A DNA stretch of 10,228 nucleotides from Methanobacteriota archaeon. GTDB taxonomy: Archaea > Thermoplasmatota > Thermoplasmata > RBG-16-68-12. The first letter of the stretch is position 1. Each line of letters starts with the position of its first letter. Where the stretch lies: positions 1-10,228 of the forward strand of contig VBLR01000088.1 of the NCBI GenBank assembly GCA_005878665.1, written 5' to 3'. Under the pieces are notes generated by a model. That model saw nothing but the letters and a program-made list of their open reading frames with translations. It was not told the origin of the DNA and ran no database searches. Made by a program: the position numbers and the translations under genes. Shown piece after piece: positions 5,032 to 10,228 of this stretch.

Positions 5032-6459
5032 TCAGCTGCCCGGAGGCGGCGGAGGAGGCGTCTCTCGCTTGCGACGCCTCATGACGATGACCGCGACGAT
5101 CAGGGCGATCGCAATCACGAGGGCGGCGACGGCCGCCACGACAAACAGGGCGCCGCCCGCACCCGGCGTCGTTGGGAGTTGGAGGTCCGCCTGGATGTCT
5201 GTCGTGACGGTCGGGTCATGGATGATCGACGCGCCACCGCGGAAGCTCAACCCCGCGAGGAGGACGAATCCGACGAACGCGTTGCCCCGCTCGCCGATCG
5301 CCGTGAGACGGAAGCCGCCAACGACTTCCCCGAAGACGGGCTGCGCGACTCCGTCGACGGTGCTGGTGCCGACCCACACCAAGTCGGCGATCCGAGTCGA
5401 GTTGCCCGTGAAGTCCAGGTTCGGGGACGCGAGCCGTTGCACGGTCAGGTACCGCGTCGTGTCGTTCGCGGTACTCGTTCCGCCGGCTGTGGTGAATTGC
5501 GCCCAGCCCGTCTCGCCCATGCGGGCCATGACGCGAGATTGGAACCACGCGTCGACGATAGCCGCCGGGATGAGGTTGCCGACGACCGCGCCGAACTCGA
5601 CGAGAATTCGGCGTCGGGCGCCTGCGGCGTTTCCGGCCGCGAAGGTCCACCCCTCGATGTCCTGGTCCCACTTCAGGTCATAGTGGACGACCTTCCCGCT
5701 AATCCCGGTCAGGTTCGCCATGCGGGAGATATCCGTGACGACTGTGTTGCCCCCGACCGTGCCGACCGTCACGCGCCACTGCGGCACGCTCGCATTGTCG
5801 ACTTGCTCGAGGGAGGCGTTCAGGTGGAACGTAAAGCGTACGAGGGGCAGCACGCCCGCGACGGAGCCGGTGTAGTTCGCGACAGGGGCGTACGTGAGGT
5901 TCTGCGCCGAGAGGCTGAACGTCCAGTTGCGGTACGTCGTCCCGTTCGCTTCAACGATCGGGCTGCGGGTCCAGTTCGTGCGCAGGTCCACCTTCTTGTA
6001 GAGCGTGTCGGTGAGCCGAGCGTAGTAGTCGGTGAAACCGCCCGTCGTACTGTTGTACGCTCGCGCGTAATCGGCGATGTTGTTCCCATTCCCATCCCGG
6101 AATTCGATGAGGGAGTCCAGCTTCAGAGCGTATAGGGTGTAGATCTTGATCGGCCGGTTCGTCGCAACGCTCGTGTTCGCTTGGTCGAAGACTTGCGCGA
6201 CGCCGAGGTATCGGGCCTTGATGGCGACGATGTAAATGTTGTTTGGATTCGCGGTCGTCCCGTACACGACCCCGAACGCCGCATCGTCCCCGAAACGGAC
6301 GAACACATGGTCTCCGCCGCCGAGGGCCGCCGTGGCCCCGGTCTCTTCGACGAGTTGGCTGTTGATCAGCGTGCCCGATCGGGCTGCGGGGGCCGACACG
6401 ACGACCCCGATGGCGGTGGCCGCGAGCAGGAGCATGATGACAAGGGCTTTTGCATGCAT
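5032..6459 (-). CDS. Secreted, C-terminally anchored surface protein (probable glycoprotein)
   Basis: The 475-residue product starts with a signal peptide (hydrophobic core LVIMLLLAATAIGVVV, likely cleaved near SAPAARSG). It ends with a transmembrane helix (about 435-460), then RRRKRE and a six-Pro cytoplasmic tail. The large exported part, about 30-430, is rich in beta-type Thr/Val/Asn sequence and contains twelve N-x-S/T sequons such as NTS, NWT, NGT and NYT, spread through about residues 95-355. This suggests an N-glycosylated cell-surface protein. It has no recognised catalytic or S-layer motif, and whether it is structural, adhesive or ligand-binding is unknown. AGGAGG ends 11 nt before ATG 6459, the strongest Shine-Dalgarno in the window, so its mRNA has a leader. 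That leader contains an imperfect dyad at 6484-6501. A hairpin/pyrimidine terminator follows. The gene is divergent from the aldo/keto reductase. Confidence 0.85.
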   Translation of the reverse strand: MHAKALVIMLLLAATAIGVVVSAPAARSGTLINSQLVEETGATAALGGGDHVFVRFGDDAAFGVVYGTTANPNNIYIVAIKARYLGVAQVFDQANTSVATNRPIKIYTLYALKLDSLIEFRDGNGNNIADYARAYNSTTGGFTDYYARLTDTLYKKVDLRTNWTRSPIVEANGTTYRNWTFSLSAQNLTYAPVANYTGSVAGVLPLVRFTFHLNASLEQVDNASVPQWRVTVGTVGGNTVVTDISRMANLTGISGKVVHYDLKWDQDIEGWTFAAGNAAGARRRILVEFGAVVGNLIPAAIVDAWFQSRVMARMGETGWAQFTTAGGTSTANDTTRYLTVQRLASPNLDFTGNSTRIADLVWVGTSTVDGVAQPVFGEVVGGFRLTAIGERGNAFVGFVLLAGLSFRGGASIIHDPTVTTDIQADLQLPTTPGAGGALFVVAAVAALVIAIALIVAVIVMRRRKRETPPPPPPGS

Positions 6460-6469
6460 GGAACAACGA

Positions 6470-6475
6470 GCCTCC
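6470..6475 (-). promoter_or_regulatory. Shine-Dalgarno site of the surface-protein gene
   Basis: On the minus strand AGGAGG lies 11 nt upstream of ATG 6459. It fixes the start and contrasts with the apparently leaderless neighbours. Confidence 0.6.
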
Positions 6476-6483
6476 TGAGAAGA

Positions 6484-6501
6484 CCTCGCTCTCGAGGGAG
6501 G
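6484..6501. repeat. Imperfect dyad in the divergent intergenic region
   Basis: CCTCgCTC-tc-GAGgGAGG pairs at seven of eight positions and lies just upstream of the surface-protein Shine-Dalgarno. It could be an operator shared by the two divergent genes or a leader hairpin. Confidence 0.35.
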
Positions 6502-6581
6502 ATTTCAACCTTTCGCGGCAATTGTCAATGTCGATTTCCGCGCGCGGTTCGGACAAGTGTCGAAGGACTCCGGGGAAACCT

Positions 6582-6588
6582 GTATCGC
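6582..6588 (+). promoter_or_regulatory. Weak TATA-like box before the aldo/keto reductase gene
   Basis: GTATCGC is centred about 30 bp before GTG 6615, the same spacing seen at better boxes in this window. It is a poor consensus match and mainly serves to favour GTG 6615 over upstream starts. Confidence 0.25.
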
Positions 6589-6614
6589 AAAGGTTCTTCC
6601 AACTCGCCACGTTC

Positions 6615-7571
6615 GTGCCCGGCGTGAAGACGCGGGTCCTCGGCCGCACCGGCCTCACCGTATCGGAAATCGGCTTCGGTGCATGGGCGCTCGGAGGAAA
6701 TGCACACGGGAACTCATACGGCCCGACGGACGACGCAGAATCGGTCGCCGCACTCCGCCGCGCGATCGAACTCGGCGTGAATTTCATCGACACGGCGGAC
6801 GTATACGGGTGGGGCCACAGCGAGGAGATCCTCGGCGAGGCCCTCCAGAATCGTCGGGACGACGTTCATATCGCGACGAAGGTCGGCGGTGACTTCTACC
6901 ATGGCGGAGTCCGAATGAACTTCGATCCGGGATACATCGCATTCGCCCTCGAGCGCTCGCTCAAGAGGCTCCGGACGGATCACGTCGATGTCTACCAACT
7001 CCACAATCCGCCGGCGGAGATGATGGGCAATCCCGAGACGTACGAAGCCTTGGAAGCCCTCAAGGCGGAGCACAAGATCGATCACTATGGCGTTTCCGTC
7101 CACGAACCGTCCGAAGCCGCGCTTTGCCTGGGCGCCGGGTCACCCGAAGTCCTGCAGATCCCCTTCAGCTTGTTCCGCCAAGAGTGGATCGACGAGACCT
7201 TCGGAGCCGCGCGCAAGGCGAACGTCGGAATCATCGCGCGAGAGCCGCTCGGAAACGGCTTCCTCACTGGGACGATTCGACCGGACGCGCGCTTCCCGCC
7301 GGGAGACATTCGACATCACTGGCCCCCGGCGATGGTCGCCGGCCGAGTGGCGGCCGCCATGGGACTCTCGTTCCTCACCCGACCCGATCGCACGATGGCC
7401 CAGGCGGCGTTGCAGTTTGTGCTCGCTTTCCCCGAGGTCTCCGTGACGATTCCGGGTGCCAAGACCGTCGCCCAGGCCGAGGAGAACGCCGCCGCGAGCG
7501 GCGCGCCACCGCTCTCGAGAGACGACGTCGAGCGGGCGCGCCACCTCTATGCGAAGGACTTCGGAATGTAA
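6615..7571 (+). CDS. Aldo/keto reductase
   Basis: The 318-residue protein is a full-length aldo/keto reductase, an NAD(P)H-dependent (beta/alpha)8 barrel that reduces aldehydes or ketones, or the reverse. The family start KTRVLGRTGLTVSEIGFGAW is present. The catalytic tetrad is visible: Asp59 and Tyr64 in FIDTADVYG, Lys89 in IATKVGG and His130 in YQLHNPP. The cofactor-binding end has the TIPGAKTVAQAEEN motif (about 278-291). The sequence best fits the broad YajO/YghZ-like (AKR11-13) bacterial and archaeal group; the substrate cannot be told. The frame is open from ATG 6450, but those 55 residues do not resemble the family and overlap the divergent gene's leader and start. GTG 6615 or GTG 6624 are the credible starts. 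The gene ends 10 bp before the right-end hairpin of the TnpB element and converges on tnpB with an 18-bp gap. Confidence 0.9.
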   Translation: MPGVKTRVLGRTGLTVSEIGFGAWALGGNAHGNSYGPTDDAESVAALRRAIELGVNFIDTADVYGWGHSEEILGEALQNRRDDVHIATKVGGDFYHGGVRMNFDPGYIAFALERSLKRLRTDHVDVYQLHNPPAEMMGNPETYEALEALKAEHKIDHYGVSVHEPSEAALCLGAGSPEVLQIPFSLFRQEWIDETFGAARKANVGIIAREPLGNGFLTGTIRPDARFPPGDIRHHWPPAMVAGRVAAAMGLSFLTRPDRTMAQAALQFVLAFPEVSVTIPGAKTVAQAEENAAASGAPPLSRDDVERARHLYAKDFGM

Positions 7572-7581
7572 GACGCGCTAC

Positions 7582-7612
7582 TGGTTCTGTCACGAGTCGG
7601 GTGACGGAATCA
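7582..7612. repeat. Right-end hairpin of the TnpB element
   Basis: Positions 7582-7593 pair with 7601-7612 around the loop GAGTCGG. Ten pairs are Watson-Crick and two are G-T on the plus strand (A-C mismatches on the minus strand). The stem includes the tnpB stop codon at 7590-7592. The bases flanking the stem outward do not pair. Confidence 0.6.
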
Positions 7613-7720
7613 CCCCGATCTGCGACTCCACTCCGCTCGGCTCCTCCCGTGCGCCTCCTCCTTCTCGAAGGAGGTCGTAGAGGGGACTCACCACGTCATC
7701 GCGGAGGGCACCGGGCTGGA
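7582..7720 (-). ncRNA. Candidate omega (guide) RNA overlapping the tnpB 3' end
   Basis: In characterised TnpB systems the guide RNA scaffold overlaps the 3' end of tnpB and the right end, and the guide lies just beyond. Here that region holds a perfect 8-bp stem, CCTCCTTC/GAAGGAGG with a 2-nt loop (7657-7674), and the terminal hairpin 7582-7612. The terminal loop GAGTCG (7594-7599) is also complementary to CGACTC (7623-7628), a possible pseudoknot. The 5' limit at 7720 is arbitrary. If correct, the guide would read into the intergenic bases and the 3' end of the reductase gene. Confidence 0.35.
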
Positions 7721-8867
7721 ACCGTACAGCCCTTGCCAAGGCCTCGTTCGAGGCCAAGGCGGTCTTCAGGATGTTCATGCCTGCGTTGATCTGCCGGTCC
7801 ATCTCCCAGTCGCACATCAGGCACACGAACACCTTGCCCACCCTATCTCGGCGCCGAGCGCCACACACTGGGCAGGTCTTGCTGGTCCATGCAGGGTTGA
7901 CCTTGATGATCGGAACGCCTTCGAGGGCGGCCTTGTACTCGATCTGACGGTGGATTTCGCGGCGAGGCCAGGAGGAAAGGCGGCGGTTCATCCGGCGTGA
8001 ACGGCCTCCGGCACCGTGGAGGGTGAGGTCCTCCAAGACAATTGCGGCTTGCGCCTCCGTCGCGAGTCGCACGAGGCCCTTCGAGACCCGGTGGAGCCTG
8101 TGGCGGACGCGGTGCCGTTCCCTTCGGCCCTCGCGATTGAGAAGCCGTCGGGCGACCCTCCGATCGTGGGCGGCCTTCTTGCGCGCGATCTTCCGTCGGC
8201 GTCGGTAGTGGATCTCTTGGATGCGCCTCACGCCTTCGAAAGGCACGCGGAGGAGTCCTGCCGAATCGCCCGATGACTGAACCCCATCGAGGGAATCTTC
8301 GTTCGTGTCCAAGGCGATCGTCCCTCGAGGCTCATACGGCTTCGGCGCCTCCTTCCGCAGGACGACGATGATCTTCCCCGAGACAACCGTGAGGGATCCG
8401 AGGCCCCACGATGGGTCGCCGAGGATCGAGCGGTGCCACTCGGCAAGAGGCAGGTGGAGCTGAACTCCTTCCGTCCCTCGGATCGGGATCCGGATTCGTC
8501 CAGTCTCCCGGTCGAGCCAATACGATTGGTTCTCCGCCTTCAGCATGAGGCGGCGCAAGAATGGGATGGAGGATCGCTTTCCCTTCCTCACCCGGCGCCG
8601 ATGCGCCTTCAGGACGGCTAACGCGACCTCGAAGGCGGACGGGATGTACTGCTTGTACACCGCGTGGCGCGCGCCGAGGTCCTTGTACGCAGCCCGAGTG
8701 AGTCGAGCGCGAGAGCGGATGTCTTCCTTCAGGGCGATTCGGATCGATTCGTTCACGAGTAGGCGGAACTCTGCGAGGAGCCAACGGAGATGCGGGTCGT
8801 CCCACGGGACGGGAAAGACGAGGGCCCGGTGGGTGAGCACACTCTCCGCTAGGTAGGAGGCCGACAT
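7590..8867 (-). CDS. tnpB: TnpB RNA-guided nuclease, IS200/IS605 family
   Basis: From ATG 8867 the protein has 425 residues and a complete TnpB layout. An N-terminal helical/WED-like region is followed by Arg/Lys-rich helices (about 220-265). The split RuvC domain has catalytic Asp187 (ALDTNEDS), Glu279 (AAIVLEDL) and Asp357 (CDWEMDRQINAGMNI). A zinc finger, Cys332-x2-Cys335 and Cys349-x2-Cys352, lies between the last two. All catalytic and zinc residues are intact, so the enzyme is probably active as an RNA-guided DNA nuclease that helps maintain the element. The DTNED form in place of the common DxG belongs to an archaeal-type branch, as I recall. About 50 residues follow the last motif, rich in Gly/Glu/Pro and coded by the hairpin region. 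ATG 8936 would add 23 residues but lies inside the left-end hairpin, so 8867 is preferred. Confidence 0.9.
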   Translation of the reverse strand: MSASYLAESVLTHRALVFPVPWDDPHLRWLLAEFRLLVNESIRIALKEDIRSRARLTRAAYKDLGARHAVYKQYIPSAFEVALAVLKAHRRRVRKGKRSSIPFLRRLMLKAENQSYWLDRETGRIRIPIRGTEGVQLHLPLAEWHRSILGDPSWGLGSLTVVSGKIIVVLRKEAPKPYEPRGTIALDTNEDSLDGVQSSGDSAGLLRVPFEGVRRIQEIHYRRRRKIARKKAAHDRRVARRLLNREGRRERHRVRHRLHRVSKGLVRLATEAQAAIVLEDLTLHGAGGRSRRMNRRLSSWPRREIHRQIEYKAALEGVPIIKVNPAWTSKTCPVCGARRRDRVGKVFVCLMCDWEMDRQINAGMNILKTALASNEALARAVRFQPGALRDDVVSPLYDLLREGGGAREEPSGVESQIGVIPSPDS

Positions 8868-8919
8868 CAAGGTCGATGGGGGAGATGCGTGAATGTGAAA
8901 ATCTGGATTGAGGCGGTGT

Positions 8920-8940
8920 GAGCATCGCCCTACCATGCTC
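8920..8940. repeat. Left-end hairpin of the TnpB element
   Basis: GAGCAT and ATGCTC form a perfect 6-bp inverted repeat with a 9-nt loop, extendable by one G-T and one G-C pair. It lies 53 bp upstream of the preferred tnpB start, where IS200/IS605 left ends carry a subterminal hairpin. Confidence 0.4.
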
Positions 8941-8970
8941 GCCGTCGTTCATCACCCGACCGCGCCACTG

Positions 8971-8982
8971 AAGCTTTTTAGC
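8971..8982 (+). promoter_or_regulatory. AT-rich promoter box between tnpB and the PIMT-TPR gene
   Basis: AAGCTTTTTAGC is centred about 42 bp before ATG 9019. It predicts a start near 9003 and a 16-nt leader that includes GGAG at 9005-9008, 10 nt before the ATG. Read on the minus strand it is CTAAAAAG and could instead serve tnpB, about 41 bp from ATG 8936. Confidence 0.4.
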
Positions 8983-9018
8983 CAACCCGTCATTAGCTTC
9001 CTCTGGAGAAGAGCGCGG

Positions 9019-10228
9019 ATGTGGGCCCGATCGGACCTGGTCGCCGAGTTGAAGGGACTCGGCCTTCTGCGCACGGGGGACCTCGAGCGCTCGTTCCTCC
9101 GGGTCCGACAGGAGTCGTTCTTGCCGGAGTCGTTCGGGCTCCTCGCGTACGCCGACATGCCGCTTCCGCTCCACGAGGCTCCGCACCCGACAACCATGCC
9201 GTCCGCGCGCTGCCTGATTGCCGCGCTCGATCTGTTGGAGCTCCACGGCGGCCTTCGGATCCTCGTCGAAGGCTGCCGCGGCGGATATCCGGGTGCCTTG
9301 CTCGCGGAAGTCGTCGGCCCGGAGCAGGTGGTCGTCGTCGAAACGAATCCCGAGCGCCGGAACCGGACGATTCAACGGATGCAGGCGGCCGGCTTCGACG
9401 CGGTCCGCGTCCTGGCGTCACTGCCCGATGAGACGTTCGACCGGATCCTCGTGCTCGATGCTACGCCGCCGCGGCAACTCGTCTCCCGAATCGCGGACCC
9501 GGGCTTCCTGATCGCGCGCGGTCGCGGCGTGCACGATCTCGCCTTCGTGAAACTCATCCGCAATTCGGGAGAGACCCTCCAGATCACGTTCAACGAGGCT
9601 CCGTCCGCGGCGGTCGAAGGATCGCGGGACGAGGTGACGCCGGTCGACTTCGGCCGGCTCTTCGCGGTCGAGGACCTGCTCGCCCACGCCTGGGAAGGCC
9701 GCGTGACCGGACATTACGACCAGCACTTCCGGGACATCGTGGTCGAAACGTTCGCGGGAGGTCCCCTCGATCTCAATGCGTTCGACGCGGCCCAAGAACC
9801 GTGCAAGGACGCCGCGCGACGCGCGTTCCAGGCGGCCTACATCCTCCAGAGCGCGGGGGAACTCGAACGGGCCGCCGACGCCTACGAGCGCTCGATCCGC
9901 CTCGCGCCGTCCGGCGAGGCCCACACGTTCCACGCATGGACGTTCAGCTTCATGGGCCGCTACGACGACGCGATCGAGGAGTGCAAGCGGGCCATCGCGG
10001 TCGACCCGTCGTTCGGGAACCCGTACAACGACATCGGGGCCTACCTGATCGAACTGAACCGTCTCGACGAGGCGATCCCATGGCTGGAGCAGGCCATCTC
10101 CGCGCCGCGGTACTGCTGCTACTTCTACGCCCACACGAACCTGGCGCGGGTGTACCTGCAGAAAGGGATGCGCGAGAAGGCGCGGAAGTCGCTCCTCGCC
10201 GCGCTCCGCGTGAATCCCGAGTACGAAC
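9019..10228 (+). CDS. PIMT-like methyltransferase fused to TPR repeats (3' partial)
   Basis: The frame is open from ATG 9019 to the window edge (403 residues seen, no stop). Residues 1-54 follow the protein-L-isoaspartate O-methyltransferase N-terminus: a helix with LVAELKGLGLLRTGDLERSFL, then ESFLPESFG and AYADMPLPL. The substrate-loop segment HPTTMPSA (56-63) aligns with the PIMT QTISAPHM motif. The Rossmann part is 79-172 (LRILVEGCRGGYPGALLAE, VVVVETNPERR, FDRILVLDATPP). The SAM-binding loop is divergent: PIMTs have LEIGTGSGY, whereas here it is LVEGCRGGY (82-90), with Arg87 replacing a loop glycine. About four TPR units follow, residues 267-403, with typical A/Y/G spacing (GELERAADAYERSI, GRYDDAIEECKRAI, NRLDEAIPWLEQAI, GMREKARKSLLAAL). 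It may repair or methylate proteins held by the TPRs, or may be a non-catalytic derivative. GGAG upstream supports the start. Confidence 0.85.
   Translation, partial: MWARSDLVAELKGLGLLRTGDLERSFLRVRQESFLPESFGLLAYADMPLPLHEAPHPTTMPSARCLIAALDLLELHGGLRILVEGCRGGYPGALLAEVVGPEQVVVVETNPERRNRTIQRMQAAGFDAVRVLASLPDETFDRILVLDATPPRQLVSRIADPGFLIARGRGVHDLAFVKLIRNSGETLQITFNEAPSAAVEGSRDEVTPVDFGRLFAVEDLLAHAWEGRVTGHYDQHFRDIVVETFAGGPLDLNAFDAAQEPCKDAARRAFQAAYILQSAGELERAADAYERSIRLAPSGEAHTFHAWTFSFMGRYDDAIEECKRAIAVDPSFGNPYNDIGAYLIELNRLDEAIPWLEQAISAPRYCCYFYAHTNLARVYLQKGMREKARKSLLAALRVNPEYE

Larger units (their letters stand above)
7582..8940 (-). mobile_element. TnpB-only IS200/IS605-type element (IS1341-like)
   Basis: The element consists of tnpB alone with no Y1 transposase (tnpA) on either side. 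Boundaries are estimated from hairpins: 8920-8940 (GAGCAT-N9-ATGCTC) at the left end and 7582-7612 (12-position stem) at the right end. IS200/IS605 elements carry subterminal hairpins and make no target duplication, which matches the absence of flanking direct repeats. Without tnpA it would move only if a related Y1 transposase acts in trans. Exact cleavage points cannot be fixed from one copy. Confidence 0.6.

Noticed and set aside
5179..6135. Plus-strand open frame of 318 codons opposite the surface-protein gene
   Set aside because: It is a charged, motif-free antisense shadow; the minus strand has a signal peptide, membrane anchor, Shine-Dalgarno and terminator.
6450..6614. Extension of the aldo/keto reductase to ATG 6450
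   Set aside because: Family similarity starts at KTRVLGRTGL. The extra 55 codons overlap the divergent surface-protein start and leader.
7582..7612. The hairpin as an intrinsic terminator for the aldo/keto reductase
   Set aside because: No T-rich tract follows on the plus strand (CCCCGATCTGCG), and the position fits the end of the TnpB element better.
8332..9375. Minus-strand open frame of 347 codons crossing tnpB and the PIMT-TPR gene
   Set aside because: It spans two better-supported genes in other frames and has Arg/Pro-rich, low-complexity residues.
1..10228. CRISPR array, toxin-antitoxin pair or known defence island
   Set aside because: No regularly spaced repeats and no cas, toxin or defence-type genes were seen. 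TnpB is the only nuclease and belongs to a transposon.

Overview
The window looks archaeal, most probably a GC-rich member of the Thermoplasmatota (lineage is inferred). TATA-like boxes lie about 26-36 bp upstream of several start codons with almost no leader: 1237-1245 before the membrane gene starting at 1215, 3595-3600 before the cupin, 3621-3630 before the gene at 3656, and 4921-4932 before the regulator at 4896. Other pointers are a Pro-rich four-helix membrane protein, a signal-peptide/C-terminal-anchor surface protein with many N-glycosylation sequons, and an archaeal-style TnpB with an ALDTNED nuclease motif. No rRNA, tRNA or CRISPR array is visible. No gene-free stretch exceeds 300 bases; the longest, 174-397, shows only a T-run and a TATA-like box.

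Layout. 1-1323: the tail of a helical protein (+), a small VOC/glyoxalase-fold protein (+, 398-787) and a convergent three-helix membrane protein (-, 904-1215). 1324-2373: a tandem GNAT acetyltransferase (+) whose two halves differ sharply in GC content. 2440-3561: a six-helix membrane protein and, upstream of it, a small cupin (both -). The cupin has a perfect 7-5-7 inverted repeat between its TATA-like box and its start codon. 3656-4201: a Pro-rich four-helix membrane protein (+). 4225-4896: a SufR-like winged-helix regulator (-) carrying C-x12-C-x27-C. 5032-6459: a large surface-anchored protein (-) followed by a hairpin plus pyrimidine tract. 6615-7571: an aldo/keto reductase (+). 7582-8940: a TnpB-only IS200/IS605-type element (-) with hairpins at both ends and a structured tnpB 3' end that could be its guide (omega) RNA. 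9019-end: a protein-L-isoaspartate methyltransferase-like domain fused to TPR repeats (+), running off the window.

The genes do not form one pathway. Most are single transcription units in alternating directions with their own promoters. Loose themes are small-molecule/redox housekeeping (glyoxalase-fold protein, cupin, aldo/keto reductase, probable Fe-S-sensing regulator), protein modification (tandem GNAT, PIMT-like protein) and the cell envelope (four membrane proteins). The observations most worth following up are the TnpB element whose end abuts the reductase gene, the PIMT-TPR fusion with a divergent SAM-binding loop, the compositionally chimeric double GNAT, and the SufR-type regulator located away from any suf genes.
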